Below are positions 24,166 to 37,560 of a DNA stretch of 64,000 bases, one piece after another. Every line of letters begins with the position of its first letter. Within the stretch, counting starts at the first letter, position 1. The notes under the pieces were generated by a model. It saw only the letters and a program-made list of their open reading frames with translations, was not told the DNA's origin and ran no database searches. Origin of the DNA: Cocos nucifera (taxonomy: Eukaryota; Streptophyta; Magnoliopsida; Arecales; Arecaceae); the NCBI GenBank assembly GCA_006176705.1, contig QRFJ01002308.1, positions 216,001 through 280,000 on the forward strand. The letters are read 5' to 3'. The position numbers were made by a program, and so were the translations under genes.

Positions 24166-27100
24166 ATAATTGTACCTAATTGAGGTAAACTAGTTATCCT
24201 GTTGATGATCTGTCGGAAGCTTGAGGTCCTAAAGAAAGCCACGCACACGCCTAGCCTCTACCAAAGTCCACTTAGGGTGGTTCTGGAAGTCTTCTCCTTC
24301 CAAATTTGATCTCCAAAGATCAAATCTGAATCTGATATGTGGATGCTTCAAAATGATTTCAAAGTAGATGCGTTCATCTCACAAAGAATGTTGTCCTTCT
24401 TCCTAATCTTAGCGCCAAACTATTTTGGAACCTTTGCTGGATTTGTGCCCAACTCTTAGGTGTGGAGATGAGAGAGAGGACCAGAGGGAAGGTGGCATGG
24501 AGAGGTTCTAAGGGGCAGCCTTGGGGTATGGTGGAAGTGGGTGCATGAAAATCCTAGGCGCAGCAGGTGTTTAAGTAAACTCTACTGCACCATGCAGTGC
24601 CACATAATATCAATCAATCACATTGGTTGATTTATTCTGATTTTAATCTGATTGGTCATACGATGTCATTTGATCCAATCAGATTAGAGACCCCTAAAAC
24701 CCTCCATAAGTGGTGCCAAGTTTGGATGAGCACAAAATTTTTGGTGCTAGATCTGTGATCCCATCAAGAAACCCTAGAGTCCCATCCTCATGAGATTCTC
24801 TCCTCTTTTTCCCCATGTGCGCATGCCAACATGGGGTGTGCACATATTTTTATGCATGAAAACCCAAGAGGGTGCATGCCCTTAGAAAGTATCTAGGGGG
24901 CGCACGCCCTTCCCCTTTCATTCCTGCAAAAGATCAAGTCAAACAACCCCATGTCCTGAAGGTTACGGGAATTGGCAGGTCTTGTCTTGTTTCCATCCGA
25001 TGGATTAGGATAAGCTTAGATCGGTTAGGACAATCCTATTTTAACCTGAACAAGCTCTAGTTAGACTAGGATAAAGTAATATAGGATTCTAAGATGAGCC
25101 CAAACTAATTTAGCTTAGCCGAGATGAACCAAAATGATTACAGAAGGAGAATGTTAGGCTCAATCATGTGCTGGCATGATTTTCTTGAACCTAATTGAAT
25201 CAAATCCAATTCAATTGAACTAGGTTAGCTCAATTGATGATATCCAGATCTAAATCCTTGTTTGTGTGATCTAGTTAGATTCAGTTCTATATGATAATGA
25301 GATATGTCGTGATTTCTATCATCGATATCATTGAAACACCTTTCGATGGACCTGAACTCTTTTGATTCACCCAATTAGAATAATTGATCATCAAGATCAT
25401 TCTAATTACTCCCAAAGTTCACCAGTGACACCTACTAGTATATGGTGGTAATCCATCAGAACTGAAGGTGAACCTCTCGGTGTAGCTACTTATGTGATTG
25501 GATTCTTCTATCATGAGCCCCGATAGGATTAGGATTAAGGTAAACACGTCAAACCCAACACCTTGTTATATGATTGAATCATTCGATCCGAGTCCAATGT
25601 GAAACCCTAATAGAAAATTTTTTTTTTATTATATCACACTATCATGGCCATAGGCTTAAGAACTCGATCTTATGATTATCATAGGACTACTCCTCTATCA
25701 AGATTAATAGATCCCATCTTGATGCGAATCAGTCCCTACAATGAACATGCTATAGCCAACTGATAAGTACCATAAATTCATCAATAAAAATATTATTTAT
25801 CAATTAATTTATATTAATTTTTAAGAATTAATGATTAATTTATATATAATTTTTAAGAAATTAATATTTTTATTAATTAAAAAAATAATTAAAAAATAAT
25901 TAAAATTAAAAAATAAAATTTTATAATCAATAGAAAGAGCTCATTTTTTTTATCACAACAAAATAAGTTTTGAACAAAATGGAGAAGATATGAATTTTAA
26001 AAAAATAAATTAAATAAAAAAATAGCTCAGCCGGCTCAAGTCAGCGCGCCAAGCCAGCCACATAAGCCAACTCAGCCGTGAAAGCCATCAGTCGATTCAT
26101 GATTTAGGCATGGACCGCCAGCTCAGTAGAATCCGACGAATCATGGAACGACATGTGGTGGACCTAGATCCTTAGGGTTCATGGAAAATCCATCGCGGTC
26201 TATAGGATAAAAAGGTAATTTCACATCAAAGCAGCGAATGCTAATTGATTGCAGTGTATGGTACAGCAGGTCCATGCGGTCCATGGCAACAGTAAAAGTG
26301 TGATCGGATGGATCCGATTGATTGCGGTCAAGATCGAACGACGGTGGTTATTTCTGGATTTGATTTGAATTCTATCAGCGATCTGGCATGATCCGATGGC
26401 CAAAAAATAAGTCGATGAAGATCCAACAGTCCAAAAAGCTCCCGACAGTGATCAAAACTCCCAACACACAATCGGACGATCAAAATTTAATCCGACTTGA
26501 ACTGGGCTGATACACATCCGATTTTGATGATTTTTGATCCGTTTGATTTCTATCAACGACTAGATTTCATCCAGAGTAGCAGAATTCATCCAAAACTCTT
26601 TTTAATCCAATTTTCACATAAATTTTTTATATTTTGATGATCAAAAAGCTTCTTAGTCTCACATTGTCTAGAAGAAAACTCTCCAGCCCTCCTAGCTCTA
26701 TAAAAAGAATCCCAGGCCTCTAGAAATCAATAGATCTGATCAAGGTGAAGCTTTGGTATAGAAAGAAGCCAGACTATGGGTTAAAGGCTACTTCAAAACA
26801 ATGGATGCCGAGAAGAAGAGCTAGGCTTTTGCACCATCTTTCTGCCAATACCGATTCAAGATCAAAGATCAGACTATTTTATTTTATTTTATTTTTAAAA
26901 TTTTATGTATTTAAATTCTAAAATTTTAATTAATAAAAATTTTATTTTTTTGCACTTTAATTTCAGTTCTTTATTTTTGTTGTAATTTAATTTCTATACT
27001 TTAATTATTGCTTTTTATTTTATTGCAAGTAGATGCTAAGATCTAACTAGTAGATCTTAGTACTAAGTTTAAATTTCTGCACCTTTTAATTTTTGCTTTT

Positions 27101-27847
27101 TATTTTTCAACTTCACTTTTGATTTCAAAACTCAAATTCTTTTCTTTTTAAAAATCAAAGATTTCAAATCTAAAATACTACCTTTCCTATGGATTCGATC
27201 CAACTCACTGCTATCTATGTAATTTTAATTATTTTAAGAAATCGAATTAAATTGATAAATATGATGTCTTAACGACAACATTGCGTTCCTATCACTAACA
27301 TACATCTCATGATTCTGAATGGCTAGGAGATCGAGTTATGGTGTAGTCAAACTATAACATATTTAAGATAAACTGTTGATGCACCTCAAGTCTAAAAATC
27401 AAACACACAACTGCAGCATTAAGCTCAGTCATTGACGAGAAGGTAGACTTTCTTATGACTGCTCGAGATGGTCTTGCTTAGTGCCCTCATTCTCTAACGA
27501 GTACTTATACTCTCACTACGATATCTCCACATCGTAGATTCAAGATTCATCTATCTTAAGAAAGTAATCATACACCAACTTTTTAGATCGATCATCATTC
27601 TCGTGATAATCCTACGGTCAGAAGTAGTTTATGAGTTAATTATGAAAATACATGTCTTAAAATTTTCAACTCTTGAAAATATGTATTAGCATTCCATTAA
27701 CTCAAAGGATGTATCACAGACACATATATATACACAATATGATAGAAAAATAATCCTTTACTAATTTTAAGTCAAAATTATAAAAATACCCCTAAAAAGT
27801 GTATTACAAATGTCAACCAGTCTGACTTCTAGGACACTCATCTAACA
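24165..27847 (-). repeat. Antisense copia LTR with nested solo LTR
   Basis: The right limit is TGTTAGATGAG read on the minus strand. About 2,140 bases remain when the 1,539-bp insertion is removed. Landmarks shared with the other family-1 LTRs include AGCCACGCA...GCCTCTACC near 24240 and the GATGCACCTCA segment near 27375. Confidence 0.85.
25761..27294 (+). repeat. Solo gypsy LTR (1,534 bp)
   Basis: It begins TGATAAGTACCATAAATTC and ends TTCCTATCA, as does the LTR at 13252-14887. No internal sequence is attached. Flanks are CCAAC (25756-25760) and CTAAC (27295-27299), a 5-bp TSD with one transition. Removing it restores the copia LTR text TATAGCCAACATACATCTC. It therefore formed by LTR-LTR recombination after insertion. 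Confidence 0.9.
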
Positions 27848-30800
27848 AACTCCGACTTGACCTAAAGCCAATTAGCTGCAAATTTAAGTCTCATCTTCTT
27901 AAGGTGGACTTTGATCTTTTGCTGGCTCAATGGCTTCGTTAGTGGATCCACCGCATTATCTGCGGTGTCAACTTTCTTGACCTCGACTTAACCCTTCTTA
28001 AGATAATCGTGGATGAGGTGATATCGCCGTTCGATATGCTTTTTCTGATGAGACCTCGCCTCCTTAGCTAGGACTATGGCGTCATTATTATCGCAGTATA
28101 GAGGGACGATATTCGATGGCATCACTCTGAGTTCTACGATGAACTTCTTATACCAGATGCTTCTTTCGTAACTTTCGACATAGCAATGTACTCAACTTTC
28201 ATTATGGAGTCTGCGATCACTGTCTGCTTGAAACTCTTCTAGCTAATAGCACCACCATTGCATACAAACAAACTTTCAGATGTCGACTTTCGATCATGTA
28301 TATCAATCATAAAGTCTAAGTCTATATATCCTTAGACCTGATGTTCTCCATTTTTAAAGACTAGAAACATATCCTTAGTCCTTCTCAAGTACTTAAGGAT
28401 ACAGTTCACAGAAGTCCAGTGTTCTTCATTCGGATTCGACTGATATATGCTCGTGACACTCACAGCATGCGCAATATTTGGTCGTGTACACAGCATGGTA
28501 TATATGAGGCTTTTTATTGCCGAAGTATAAGAGATCTTGCTCATGCATTCCATCTCCTCAGGTGCGTTGGGACATATCTTTTTGGAGAGATGAATGTCAT
28601 GTCTGAAGGGTATTGATCTTCTCTTGAAGTTTTTCATGCCGAACCTCTTCAGCACCTTCTCTATATACATCTTTTGTGATAGACCCAGCATCCTATTCGG
28701 TCTATCCCTATAGATCTTTATTCCTAATATAAATGATGCTTCTCCTAGGTCTTTCATAGAGCACTCTTTTGACAACCATATTTTGATGAAAGTCAGCATT
28801 AAAATATCATTCCCAATCAGAAGGATGTCATCCACCTATAATACGAGAAAGATAACAGTACTTCCACTGACCTTTTTGAAAATACATGACTTCTTTTTAT
28901 TTTTGATGAAACCAAATGATTTGATCACATCGTTAAAACGAGCATTCCAGCTCTAAGATGCTTGCTTGAGTTCATACGTGGTCTTTTACAACTTGCAGAC
29001 CTTATGATCACTATCACTGGATATGAAATTAAGTGACTATTTCATATAGATATCTTTCTCAAGATATCCATTTAAGAATGCCATTTTCACGTCCATCTAT
29101 CATATTTCATAATTGAAATAAGCTATAATAGCAAGTAGTGTATGGATAGATTTTAGCATAGCTACTAGCGAGGTCTTCTGATAGTTAATACCTTCGCACT
29201 GACTATATTCTTTCGCTACAAGCCTAGCTTTGAATGTCTCTGCATTTCTATCGGTACCTATCTTTCTCTTAAAGATCCATTTACATCCAATAGGTACAAT
29301 ACCTTCAAGTGGATCTACTAAGGTCCAGACTTGGTTCGAGTGCATCGAGTCAATCTCTAACCTCATTGCCTCTAACAATTTCTTAGAGTCGATATCTAAT
29401 ATCGTCTCATCAAAGATCTTGGGATCATCATCATGAACCTCATTTTTCATGAGGAATATTTTTTCTACATCCTCTGAAATGGTACCTAAGTATCTTTCAG
29501 AAGGACGAAAAATTCTAGTTGATTTAAGAGGTGGAGAAGGTAGTGTATGGACCGATTCTAACTGATTTGGTTTCATAGGTTTCTTAACTCGTTGCTCTTC
29601 AAAGATCTTCTCCTCAAGCCTAATCTATCTTTCGATGCTACCATCTTGAATAAACTATTTTTCAAGAAAGATGACATGTTGACTCATAATTACATTGTGG
29701 TCTTTCAGAATATAGAAATAGTATCCTAATGACTCCTTAGGATATCCAATGAATTCGAGCCCTAAGAAATCAAGACTAATTTATCCATCTGCTATCGCTT
29801 GACATGAGCTGGACAATCCAAAATTCTGAGATGACTTGGACTTGGCTTCTTACCATGCCATATCTCATTCGGTGTGGTAGGAATGATTTTAGAGAAAATC
29901 CAATTTAGTAAGTAGATTACGATCATTAGACTATGTCCCCAAAGAAACTCAGAAAGGTCCATGAAGCTCATCATGGATCGGATCATATCTAATAGGATTC
30001 GATTTTTTCATTCTGAAATCTCATTGAGTTGAGACATTTCAGGTGAAGTTCTTTGAGGGACTATGCTATTATCCTTAAGATAGTCTAAAAATTTTTGACT
30101 AAGGTATTCACCTCTTCAATCTGATCGAAGAATCTTAATGGATCTTTCAGTTTACTTTTCTACTTCGTATCTGAATTTCTTAAAATTTTCAAAGACTTTG
30201 GACTTGTATCGCATCAAATACATATATCCATACTGAGATACATTATCGGTAAGGATAATAAAATAGACATAATTGTCTCTGACCGGCATATTAAATGGGC
30301 CGCACACATCTATATATACCCGAGTAAGTAGGTCCATGGCCCTTTTCCTATGACATACAAAGGAAAGTTTGATCATTTTATCCTGAAGGCATGATTCACA
30401 AATCGGATATGACTCGAAAGTCAATGGACTTATAAGTCTGGATTTCTCCAATTTGTTAATCTTATCTTCGACTATATGACCTAGCCTAAGATGCCATAGA
30501 TACCTATCGTTTAGACTATCCCTAGATATATTTTGCTTGATATTTAATATAGATACATCAACATGCAACTGATAGAGATCGTTAATTAAGAAACTACTTA
30601 CAATTTTATTTCTTTCAAAAAGAATAGTACAGTGATCCTTAGGAAAGCTAATTACATAACCTTTCTATGTTAAATAAGAAATAGAAATCAAATTCATGCT
30701 TGCTACAGGCATAAAATAATAATCTCTAAGAACTAAATCTAATCCTAATGGTAATCAAAGAGGATAGATTTTCATGGCCACAACAGCAACCCTTGCTCTA

Positions 30801-30907
30801 TTTTCAAAGCACAGGATCATCTCACCATCCCACAGCCTCCTGCTCTCCTCAAGATCTTGCATAGAAGTGCACAAATAAGCACTAAAATCAGAGTCAAGCA
30901 TCCAACT
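27848..30907 (-). pseudogene. Antisense family-1 copia pol (protease to RNase H), broken
   Basis: In minus-strand order: a protease start near 30905 (SWMLDSDF, the DSG-type active site altered), then integrase with the YLWHLRLGHIVEDKINKLEK zinc region and CESCLQDKM at 30568-30152, RT N-terminus at 29576-29100 with SNQVWTLVDP and the GCKWIFKRKIG block, RT core from about 28835 (MDDILLIGND, remnant of YVDD), LGEASFILGIKIYRDR, LGLSQKMYIEKVLKRF, YTMLCTRPNIAHAV, then an RNase H relic to 27860. Stops and frameshifts separate these blocks. Compared with the copy at 49008-52963 the residues are the same family, with independent damage. Confidence 0.88.
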
Positions 30908-31450
30908 CACTACTAGAAAAAGGCTACTTAACAATGAACAAAATCCATCGCTAATCCATTGCTAAACTTTTTAAATTTTTATATAGCAACAGAACTCATA
31001 TCTATTGCTATTCCGTTGCTAAATTTTTTTAGCAACGGAATAGCAACAAAATTATTCCGTTGCTCATTTTTGAATAACGAGTTTGCGAAATAAATAATTT
31101 TCATAACTCTTTCGTTGCAAATCAGTTGCTAATCCATTGTTAAACTTTTTAAATTTTTATTACTAGTTCGTTGCTATTCTATTATAAAGCCATTGCTATT
31201 ATTTTAATATTCTATTATAAATCTATTTCTATTCAGTTGTTAAAGCAGTACTCCGTTGCAACTCTATTTCTATTTTGTTGCTTATTTTTTTAGATTTTAT
31301 TGCAAATCCATTTCAACTACGTTGCTAAAGTTTTAATATTTCGTTGCAATTCCATTTTTAAGCCGTTGCATAAATTTTAAATATTCGTTGCTAATGTATT
31401 ATAAATCCATTGCTAATTCATGCATTTTAAAAAAATTTTCTGTTGCTAAA
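30908..31450. repeat. Left subterminal repeats of CACTA element A
   Basis: Short direct and inverted copies of CCGTTGCTA/TAGCAACGGA with AT-rich spacers. The same motif recurs at 42240-42738, in the arrangement typical of CACTA ends. Confidence 0.8.
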
Positions 31451-31682
31451 GTGTTATTTTTTGACATCCAACAACAACCATGATCATTTTAAGCCATCTA
31501 ACAACAATACCAATTCTTCATTCAATGATATCAAAAATTTAATAAAGTACCTATATTAAAAAGTATGAATAGTATATCAAAGCATGCATAAAGTACACAT
31601 GGTATCAAGATAAAGTATATATACCCAACAAGGTTGTCATATATAAAATAAAAAATAATAAGAAATGAAGCCTATGGAGTTC

Positions 31683-31916
31683 CTAGGTGCATATCGCCGC
31701 CACTGGTGTTTTGTCCATTTCTATTGCCTCCCGATGCATTATGCTCCGAAGTATATGCCTAACATCATACATTAAAAAATAAAAAAAATGATAAAGCAAA
31801 GCACAAGTAAAGAAAAAGTAAAAGTGACATTTTTTTTTTACCTCTTGTGGAGCTGAAAATGGTGCAATAAGAGTACGCTGTGTGTTCATTGACGAACGTA
31901 TCCAACCAAAAGGAGC
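31683..31916 (-). pseudogene. Exon-like fragment inside element A, unrecognised
   Basis: Read on the minus strand, sequence 5' of element B (37935 upward) continues here: TAPFGWIRSSMNTQRT then LIAPFSAPQE before a GTAAAA splice-donor-like site near 31840. A later stretch gives SEHNASGGNRNGQNTSGG near 31740-31690. This could be the last exons of the transcript that runs leftward through element A. I do not recognise the protein. Confidence 0.35.
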
Positions 31917-31999
31917 AGTCATTACAAGAAAATAGTGATTTTATGATCGATTTTGTGATTGAATTTTTTGGTTGAAATTTGCGATCGATTTTATGATTG

Positions 32000-33240
32000 A
32001 AATTTTTATTATCGATTTTATGATCAAAAATTTGAATATAAAAATAAATTTATAAAATATTAATTTTATAAAATTTTATAACTAATTTTTTGATCAAATT
32101 TTTGGTCATAAATTTTTTGATAAAAAATCCTAAAATTATTTTTTAAAAATTTAAAATAATTTAAAAAAATTTCTAACTAATTTTTTGATCAAAAAATTAT
32201 TTTTTTATAGAATTTTTGTTCATAAATTTTTAGACTAAAAAATTGATAGCAAAATCCCAAAATTATTTTTTTAAAATCAAAAATAATTTTTAAAAAAAAT
32301 TAATTAATTTTTTGATAAAATAATAAATTTTTTTGATTGAATTTTTGATCATAAATCTTTTAACCAAAAAATTGATTACAAAATCCCAAAATTATTTTTT
32401 AAAATTTAAAATAATTAAAAAAATTTTTGATCGATTTTTTGATCAAAAAATTAATTTTTTTCAATCAAATTTTTGATCATAAATTTTTTGATCAAAAAAT
32501 AGATCATAAAATCCCAAAATTATTTTTTCTAAATTTAAAATAATTTTAAAAATTTTTTGACCAATTTTTTGATCAAAGAATTAATTTTTTTTTGATCAAA
32601 AATTTTTTGATTAAAAAATTGATAGTAAAATCCTAAAATTATTTTTTTAAAATTTAAAATAATTTGAAAAATTTTCCATCAATTTTTTGGTCAAAAAATT
32701 AATTTTTTTTATCAAATTTTTGAACATAAATATTTCAATCAAAAATTTGATTACAAAATCCTAAAATTATTTTTTTAAAATTTAAAATAATTAAAAAAAT
32801 TTTTGATAAATTTTTGGATCAAAAAATTAATTTTTTCCCACCAAATTTTTGGTTGTAAATTTTTTGATTAAGAAATCAATCGAAAAGTCCCAAAATTATT
32901 TTTTTTAAATTTAGAATATTTAAAAAAAAATTGATCAATTTTTTGATCAAAAAATTAATTTTTTTATCAAATTTTTGGTCCTAAATTTTTTGATCAAAAA
33001 ATTATTCAAAAAATCTCAAAATTATTTTTTTAATTTAAAATAATTTTAAAAAAATTTTGACCATTTTTTCCATCAAAAAATTAATTTTTTTTATCAAATT
33101 TTTGATCATAAATTTTCCAACTAAAAAATTGATCAAAAAATCTTAAAATTATTTTTCTAATTTAAAATAATTTAAAATTTTAGCAATCAATTTTTTGGTT
33201 AGAAAATTAATTTTTTTAAACTAAATTTAAGATCATAAAT
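32000..33240. repeat. ~125-bp tandem repeats, left subterminal region of B
   Basis: About nine units marked by AAAATCCCAAAATTATTTTTT followed by an AT-rich stretch with GATCAAAAAATTGATC palindromes. Spacing is about 120-130 bases. Confidence 0.85.
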
Positions 33241-33245
33241 ATATT

Positions 33246-34675
33246 TTGCAACCAAATATAATTTTTATCTATTTTTTTCTAAAAATATTATAATTTTAAA
33301 ATTTAAAATACATCTTCATCGTTTATTATCTAAATAATTATCGTTAGTATATCATCACAAAAGACTGACTCGATCTGATAGCCCTAGTTATGTCGATCAA
33401 TAAAATTTAATTTCGATGGCCATAAACGATCGTATGATCTGATAGATAGAGATCATCGATGAATTAAAAAATTTATAATGATGATCTCGATGATATTTAT
33501 AGCAGATTATCAAAATTTTACTTCAATCAGACATCATTATCATGGTCAATTTAGCATAGAATGATTTGGATCGTTAAATGAAAAATGAATGATCAAAAGG
33601 CTAAACGACATCCGATTGTAAGGTAATTTTTTAGTTTGCAATCAAATATAATTTTTTCTATTTTTTTCTAAAAATAGTATAATTTTAGAATTTAAAATAC
33701 ATCTTCATCATTTATTATCTAAATAATTATCGTTAGTATATCGTCATAAAAGACTGACTCGATCTGATAGCCCTAGCTATATCGATTAATAAAATTTGAT
33801 TTCGATGGCCATAAATGATCGTATGATGATCTGATAGATAGAGACCATCGATGTATTAAAAAACTTGCAACGATGATCTCGATGATATTTATAGCAGATT
33901 ATCAAAATTTTACTTCAATCAGACATCATTATCATAGTCAATTTAGCATGGAATGATTTGGATCGTTAAATGAAAAATGAGTTATCAAAAGGCTAAACGA
34001 CATTCGATTGTAAGGTAATTTTTTAGATAAATAATCTTTCCTACTACTTTATTCATTTGTACGGTGATGATCATAAAATTCAAACATATATATGAACCAT
34101 CGATGTTAAGTTGATCTTACAAAAATATAGGTATAATTACCTAATGACTTTAAAAATGAGTATAAAAAAACATAGTTTTAGATTATTCATATATGCATGG
34201 TTAGAATTTTACAATCATCACCATACAAACGATCAAAGTAGTTACAAAAATTATTTATTTAAAAAATTGCCTTATAATTGGATGCCATTTGGCCCTTTGA
34301 TCAATCATTTTTCATTTAACGGTCCAAATCATTCTATGCTAAATTAACCATGATAATGATGTTCGATTGAAGTAAAATTTTGTTAGTATGCTAAAAATAT
34401 CATCAAGATCATCGTTGCAAATTTTTGAACGATAATAAACGATAAGATCATCGATGGTTTCTATCAATCAGATAATCATACGATCATTCGTGACCATCGA
34501 AATCAAATTTTATTGATCGACATAGCTAGGGCTACCGGATCGAGCCAGTCTTTTGTAACGATACTCTAACGATAATTATTTAGATAATGAATGGTGAAGA
34601 TGAGCTTTAAATTCTAAAATTATATTATATTTAGAGAAAAATAGAAAAAAATTATATTTGGTTGTAAAATACATT
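33246..34675. repeat. Hairpin core of B with tandemly duplicated left arm
   Basis: Left arm copy 1 (about 33246-33634) and copy 2 (about 33635-34095) are direct repeats, each starting TTTGCAA(C/T)CAAATATAATTTTT. The right arm (about 34196-34675) is their reverse complement and ends in TATATTTGGTTGTAAA. The loop is about 100 bases. The arms match those of C and D. A 78-codon frame at 34111-34347 in the loop and right arm has no signature. Confidence 0.88.
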
Positions 34676-34994
34676 TGTGAATGAATAATCGATCAAAAAA
34701 AATAATTTTTCAACCAAAAAATCAATCAAAAAAATTTTAAATTATTTTAAATTAAAAAAATTAAGATTTTTAATCAATTTTTTGATCAAAAATTTGATCG
34801 AAAAAAAATAATTTTTTGATCAAAAAATTGATCAATTTTTTTTTTAAATTATTTTAAATTTAAAAAAAAATAATTTTTTGATCATAATTTTTTTTTAATT
34901 TTTTGTAACCAAAAAATTGATTGTAAATTTAAATTTTAAAAAATTTAATTGGTGCTTTTTTTGGTGATTTACTCGATTATTAAAAAAAAACTTT

Positions 34995-35515
34995 ATGAGC
35001 CCAGCGCCCCACCTCCAGCCGCCCCCAACCCCCATCTTACCCTCCCCAGCAATCGCTCGTGACCGGCCCCTCCCCTCCTCGGAGACTGCACGCGACGGCC
35101 TCCCCTCATCGGCCCACCGCGACTGCCCCCTTCCCCTCCCCGGCGACTATCCGCGACGGCCCCCTTCCCCTTCTCCTTGCTACCACCTATCATGGGGGGG
35201 AGGGGGTGCGATGCCAGAGGTGTGGAGCAGTAGCTAGGGGGCAGTGCGGGCAGTGTGGGTGGCCAGAGGCAACGCGGGCGGTGCGGGTGGTCGGGGGCAG
35301 CACGGGCGGTACGAACGACCAGAGAGCAGCGTAGGCGGTGCGTGTGGCCGGGGGGTAGGGCGGGCGGCCGAGGGCGATGCGGGTGGCCCAGGACAGTACA
35401 GGCGGTCGACGGATGGCCAGGGGGCAGCACGAGGGGTGGGGTGCGGGGGACCGGAGGGCGACGATGCTGGCGGATGAGGGCGGCGAGGGAGGATTTCGCT
35501 AAAGGCACGTGAAAG
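34995..35515. repeat. GC-rich block 1 of B (C-rich then G-rich)
   Basis: The first ~200 bases are C-rich, then from about 35210 the same strand becomes G-rich, with a minisatellite of units like GGGGCAGTGCGGGCGGTGCG. Overlapping frames exist on both strands without a domain. The block is followed by AAAAAAGTAATAAATAAAATATT, as is block 2. Confidence 0.75.
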
Positions 35516-36059
35516 GAGGATGGGAAAAAAGTAATAAATAAAATATTAAAAAATTATTTAAAAATATTAATAATTTATTATTTTATAAAAAAATAAAATA
35601 CATAAAAAAATAAAAATAGTATAAATTTAAAATATAAAAAAATTAGTGATTGATTTTATGATCGATTTTTTTAAAAATATATTTTTTTAAAAAATTATGA
35701 TCTAATTTTTGATCAATTATTATTTAAATTTTTAGTTTAATTTTTTTTATTAATTTAGCAATCAATTTTTTTTAAAAAATATTTTTTAAAAAAATTAGGA
35801 ATAAATTTTTGATTGATTATTATTTAAATTTTTAGTTTAATATTTTTAATTAAATATTTTTGATCAAAAAATTAATCAATTTTTTTTTAAAATTATTTTA
35901 AATTTTAAAAAAAATAATTTTAGAATTTTTCGATCGATCTTTTAGTTGTAATTTTTTAAATTTTTGCAATAAAAAAATTAATCATAAATTTAAATTTTTT
36001 AAAAATTTTATTGACATCTTTTTTGATAATTTACCTGGTTATTTAAAAAAAAAAAAAAA
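35516..36059. repeat. AT-rich spacer and subterminal repeats between the two GC blocks of B
   Basis: It carries GATTTTATGATCGATTTTTT and TTATTTAAATTTTTAGTTTAAT units like those in the right subterminal region, followed by the lead-in to block 2. Confidence 0.7.
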
Positions 36060-36910
36060 TTATATGCCCGGCACCCCACCCCAGCCCCATCCCAGCTGCC
36101 CCCAACCCCCATCTTTCCCTTCCCGGTGATTGCCCACGACGGACCCCCCTCCCCTCCTCGGAGACCGCCCGCAATGGCCTCCCCTCGTCGGCCCCCCTCC
36201 TCTCCCCGGTTACTACTTGCGACGATCTCCTCTCGTCGACCTACCATGACTGCCCCCTTCTCCTCCCCAGTGACCACCACGACGACCCTCCCTTCCATCC
36301 CCGGCCTGCAACGCCCCCCTCTCCTTCGACCTCCCCTTGTCGACTCGCCCACAACGACCCCCTTCCCCTTCTTCTTGCCACCACCTACCGCCGATCTCCA
36401 TCGTCGGGGGAATGGAGATGGCGCGGATAGTCGGAGGATTAGGGTGGGGTGCTGGAGGCATGGAGTAGCGGCCGGGGGAGTGCAGTGCTAGAGGCATGGA
36501 GTAGGGGCCAGGGGCAGTGCGGATGGTCAGGGGGCAGCGCGGGCGGTGCGGGTGGCTGGGGGCAGGGCGGGCGGCTGTGGGGCGGTGCGGGTGGCCAAGG
36601 GGCAGTGCGGGCGATGTGGGTGGTTGGGGGCAGGGCGGGTGGCCGGAGGGTGGTGCGGGTGGCCAGGGGGCAGTGCGGGTGTGCGTGGGGTCGGGGGCAG
36701 CGCGGCGGTGCGAGTGGCCAGGGGGCAGCGCAGGCGATGCGTGTGGCCGAGGGGCAGGACAATGCGGGTGGCCTGAGGGAAGCATAGGCGGCCGACAATT
36801 AGCTAGAGGGCGGCGCAGGGGGTGGGGTGTGGGGGACCAGAGGGCGGCGGCACTGGCTGATGAGGGCGGCGAGGGAGGATTCCACTGAAGGTGCGTGGGA
36901 GGAGGACGAA
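36060..36910. repeat. GC-rich block 2 of B (duplicate of block 1)
   Basis: It begins with GGCACCCCACC (block 1: GCGCCCCACC) followed by the same CCCAACCCCCATCTT. The G-rich minisatellite here runs about 36480-36840 with GGTGCGGGTGGCC-type units. The duplicated module is about 1,060 bases. Long frames in several phases (for example 36213-36923 on the minus strand) reflect composition. Confidence 0.75.
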
Positions 36911-37019
36911 AAAAAAGTAACAAATAAATATTAAAAATAAAATATTAAAAAATTATTTAAAAATATTAATAATTTATTATTTTATAAAAAATAAAATATA
37001 TAAAAAAATAAAAATAATA

Positions 37020-37560
37020 TAAATTTAAAATATAAAAATAATTAACGATCAATTTTGGGATCAATTTTTTTTAAGAAATATTTTTTAAAAAATTTATGAT
37101 CAAATTTTAGATCGATTATTATTTAAATTTTTAGTTTAATATTTTTTCATTAATTTAGCGATCGATTTTGAGATCGATTTTTTAAAAAAAATATTTTTTA
37201 AAAAAATATGATCAAATTTTTGATTATTTATTATTTAAATTTTTAGTTTAATATTTTTCATTAATTTAGCGAATGATTTTATGATCGATTTTTTTAAACA
37301 AATATTTTTCAAAAAATTTATGAATGAATTTTTGATTGATTATTATTTAAATTTTTAGTTTAATATTTTTTTATTAATTTAGCTACCAATTTTGCAATCA
37401 ATTTTTTTAAAAATATATTTTTTAAAAAATTTATGATCAAATTTTTGGTCGATTCTTATTTAAATTTTTAGTTTAATATTTTTTAATTAATTTAATGATC
37501 GATTTTATGATCAATTTTTTTAAAAAAAATATTTTTCAAAAATTTTACCGTCAAATTTTT
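37020..37560. repeat. ~118-bp tandem repeats, right subterminal region of B
   Basis: Four to five units marked by TTATTTAAATTTTTAGTTTAATATTTTT and an adjacent CGATCGATTTT palindrome. Confidence 0.8.

Noticed and set aside
25900..26200. Possible separate gene near GC-richer patches in the solo LTR
   Set aside because: The same patches occur in the LTR at 13480-13700; they are LTR sequence with no coding frame.
13252..27294. The two gypsy LTRs as the two ends of one 14-kb element
   Set aside because: The sequence between changes to antisense copia at 24165, and the right LTR has its own TSD and restores the copia LTR when removed, so it is a solo LTR.
36213..36923. 236-codon Pro/His-rich minus-strand frame in element B
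   Set aside because: Several overlapping frames are equally open because of GC-rich composition; no domain or codon pattern supports coding.
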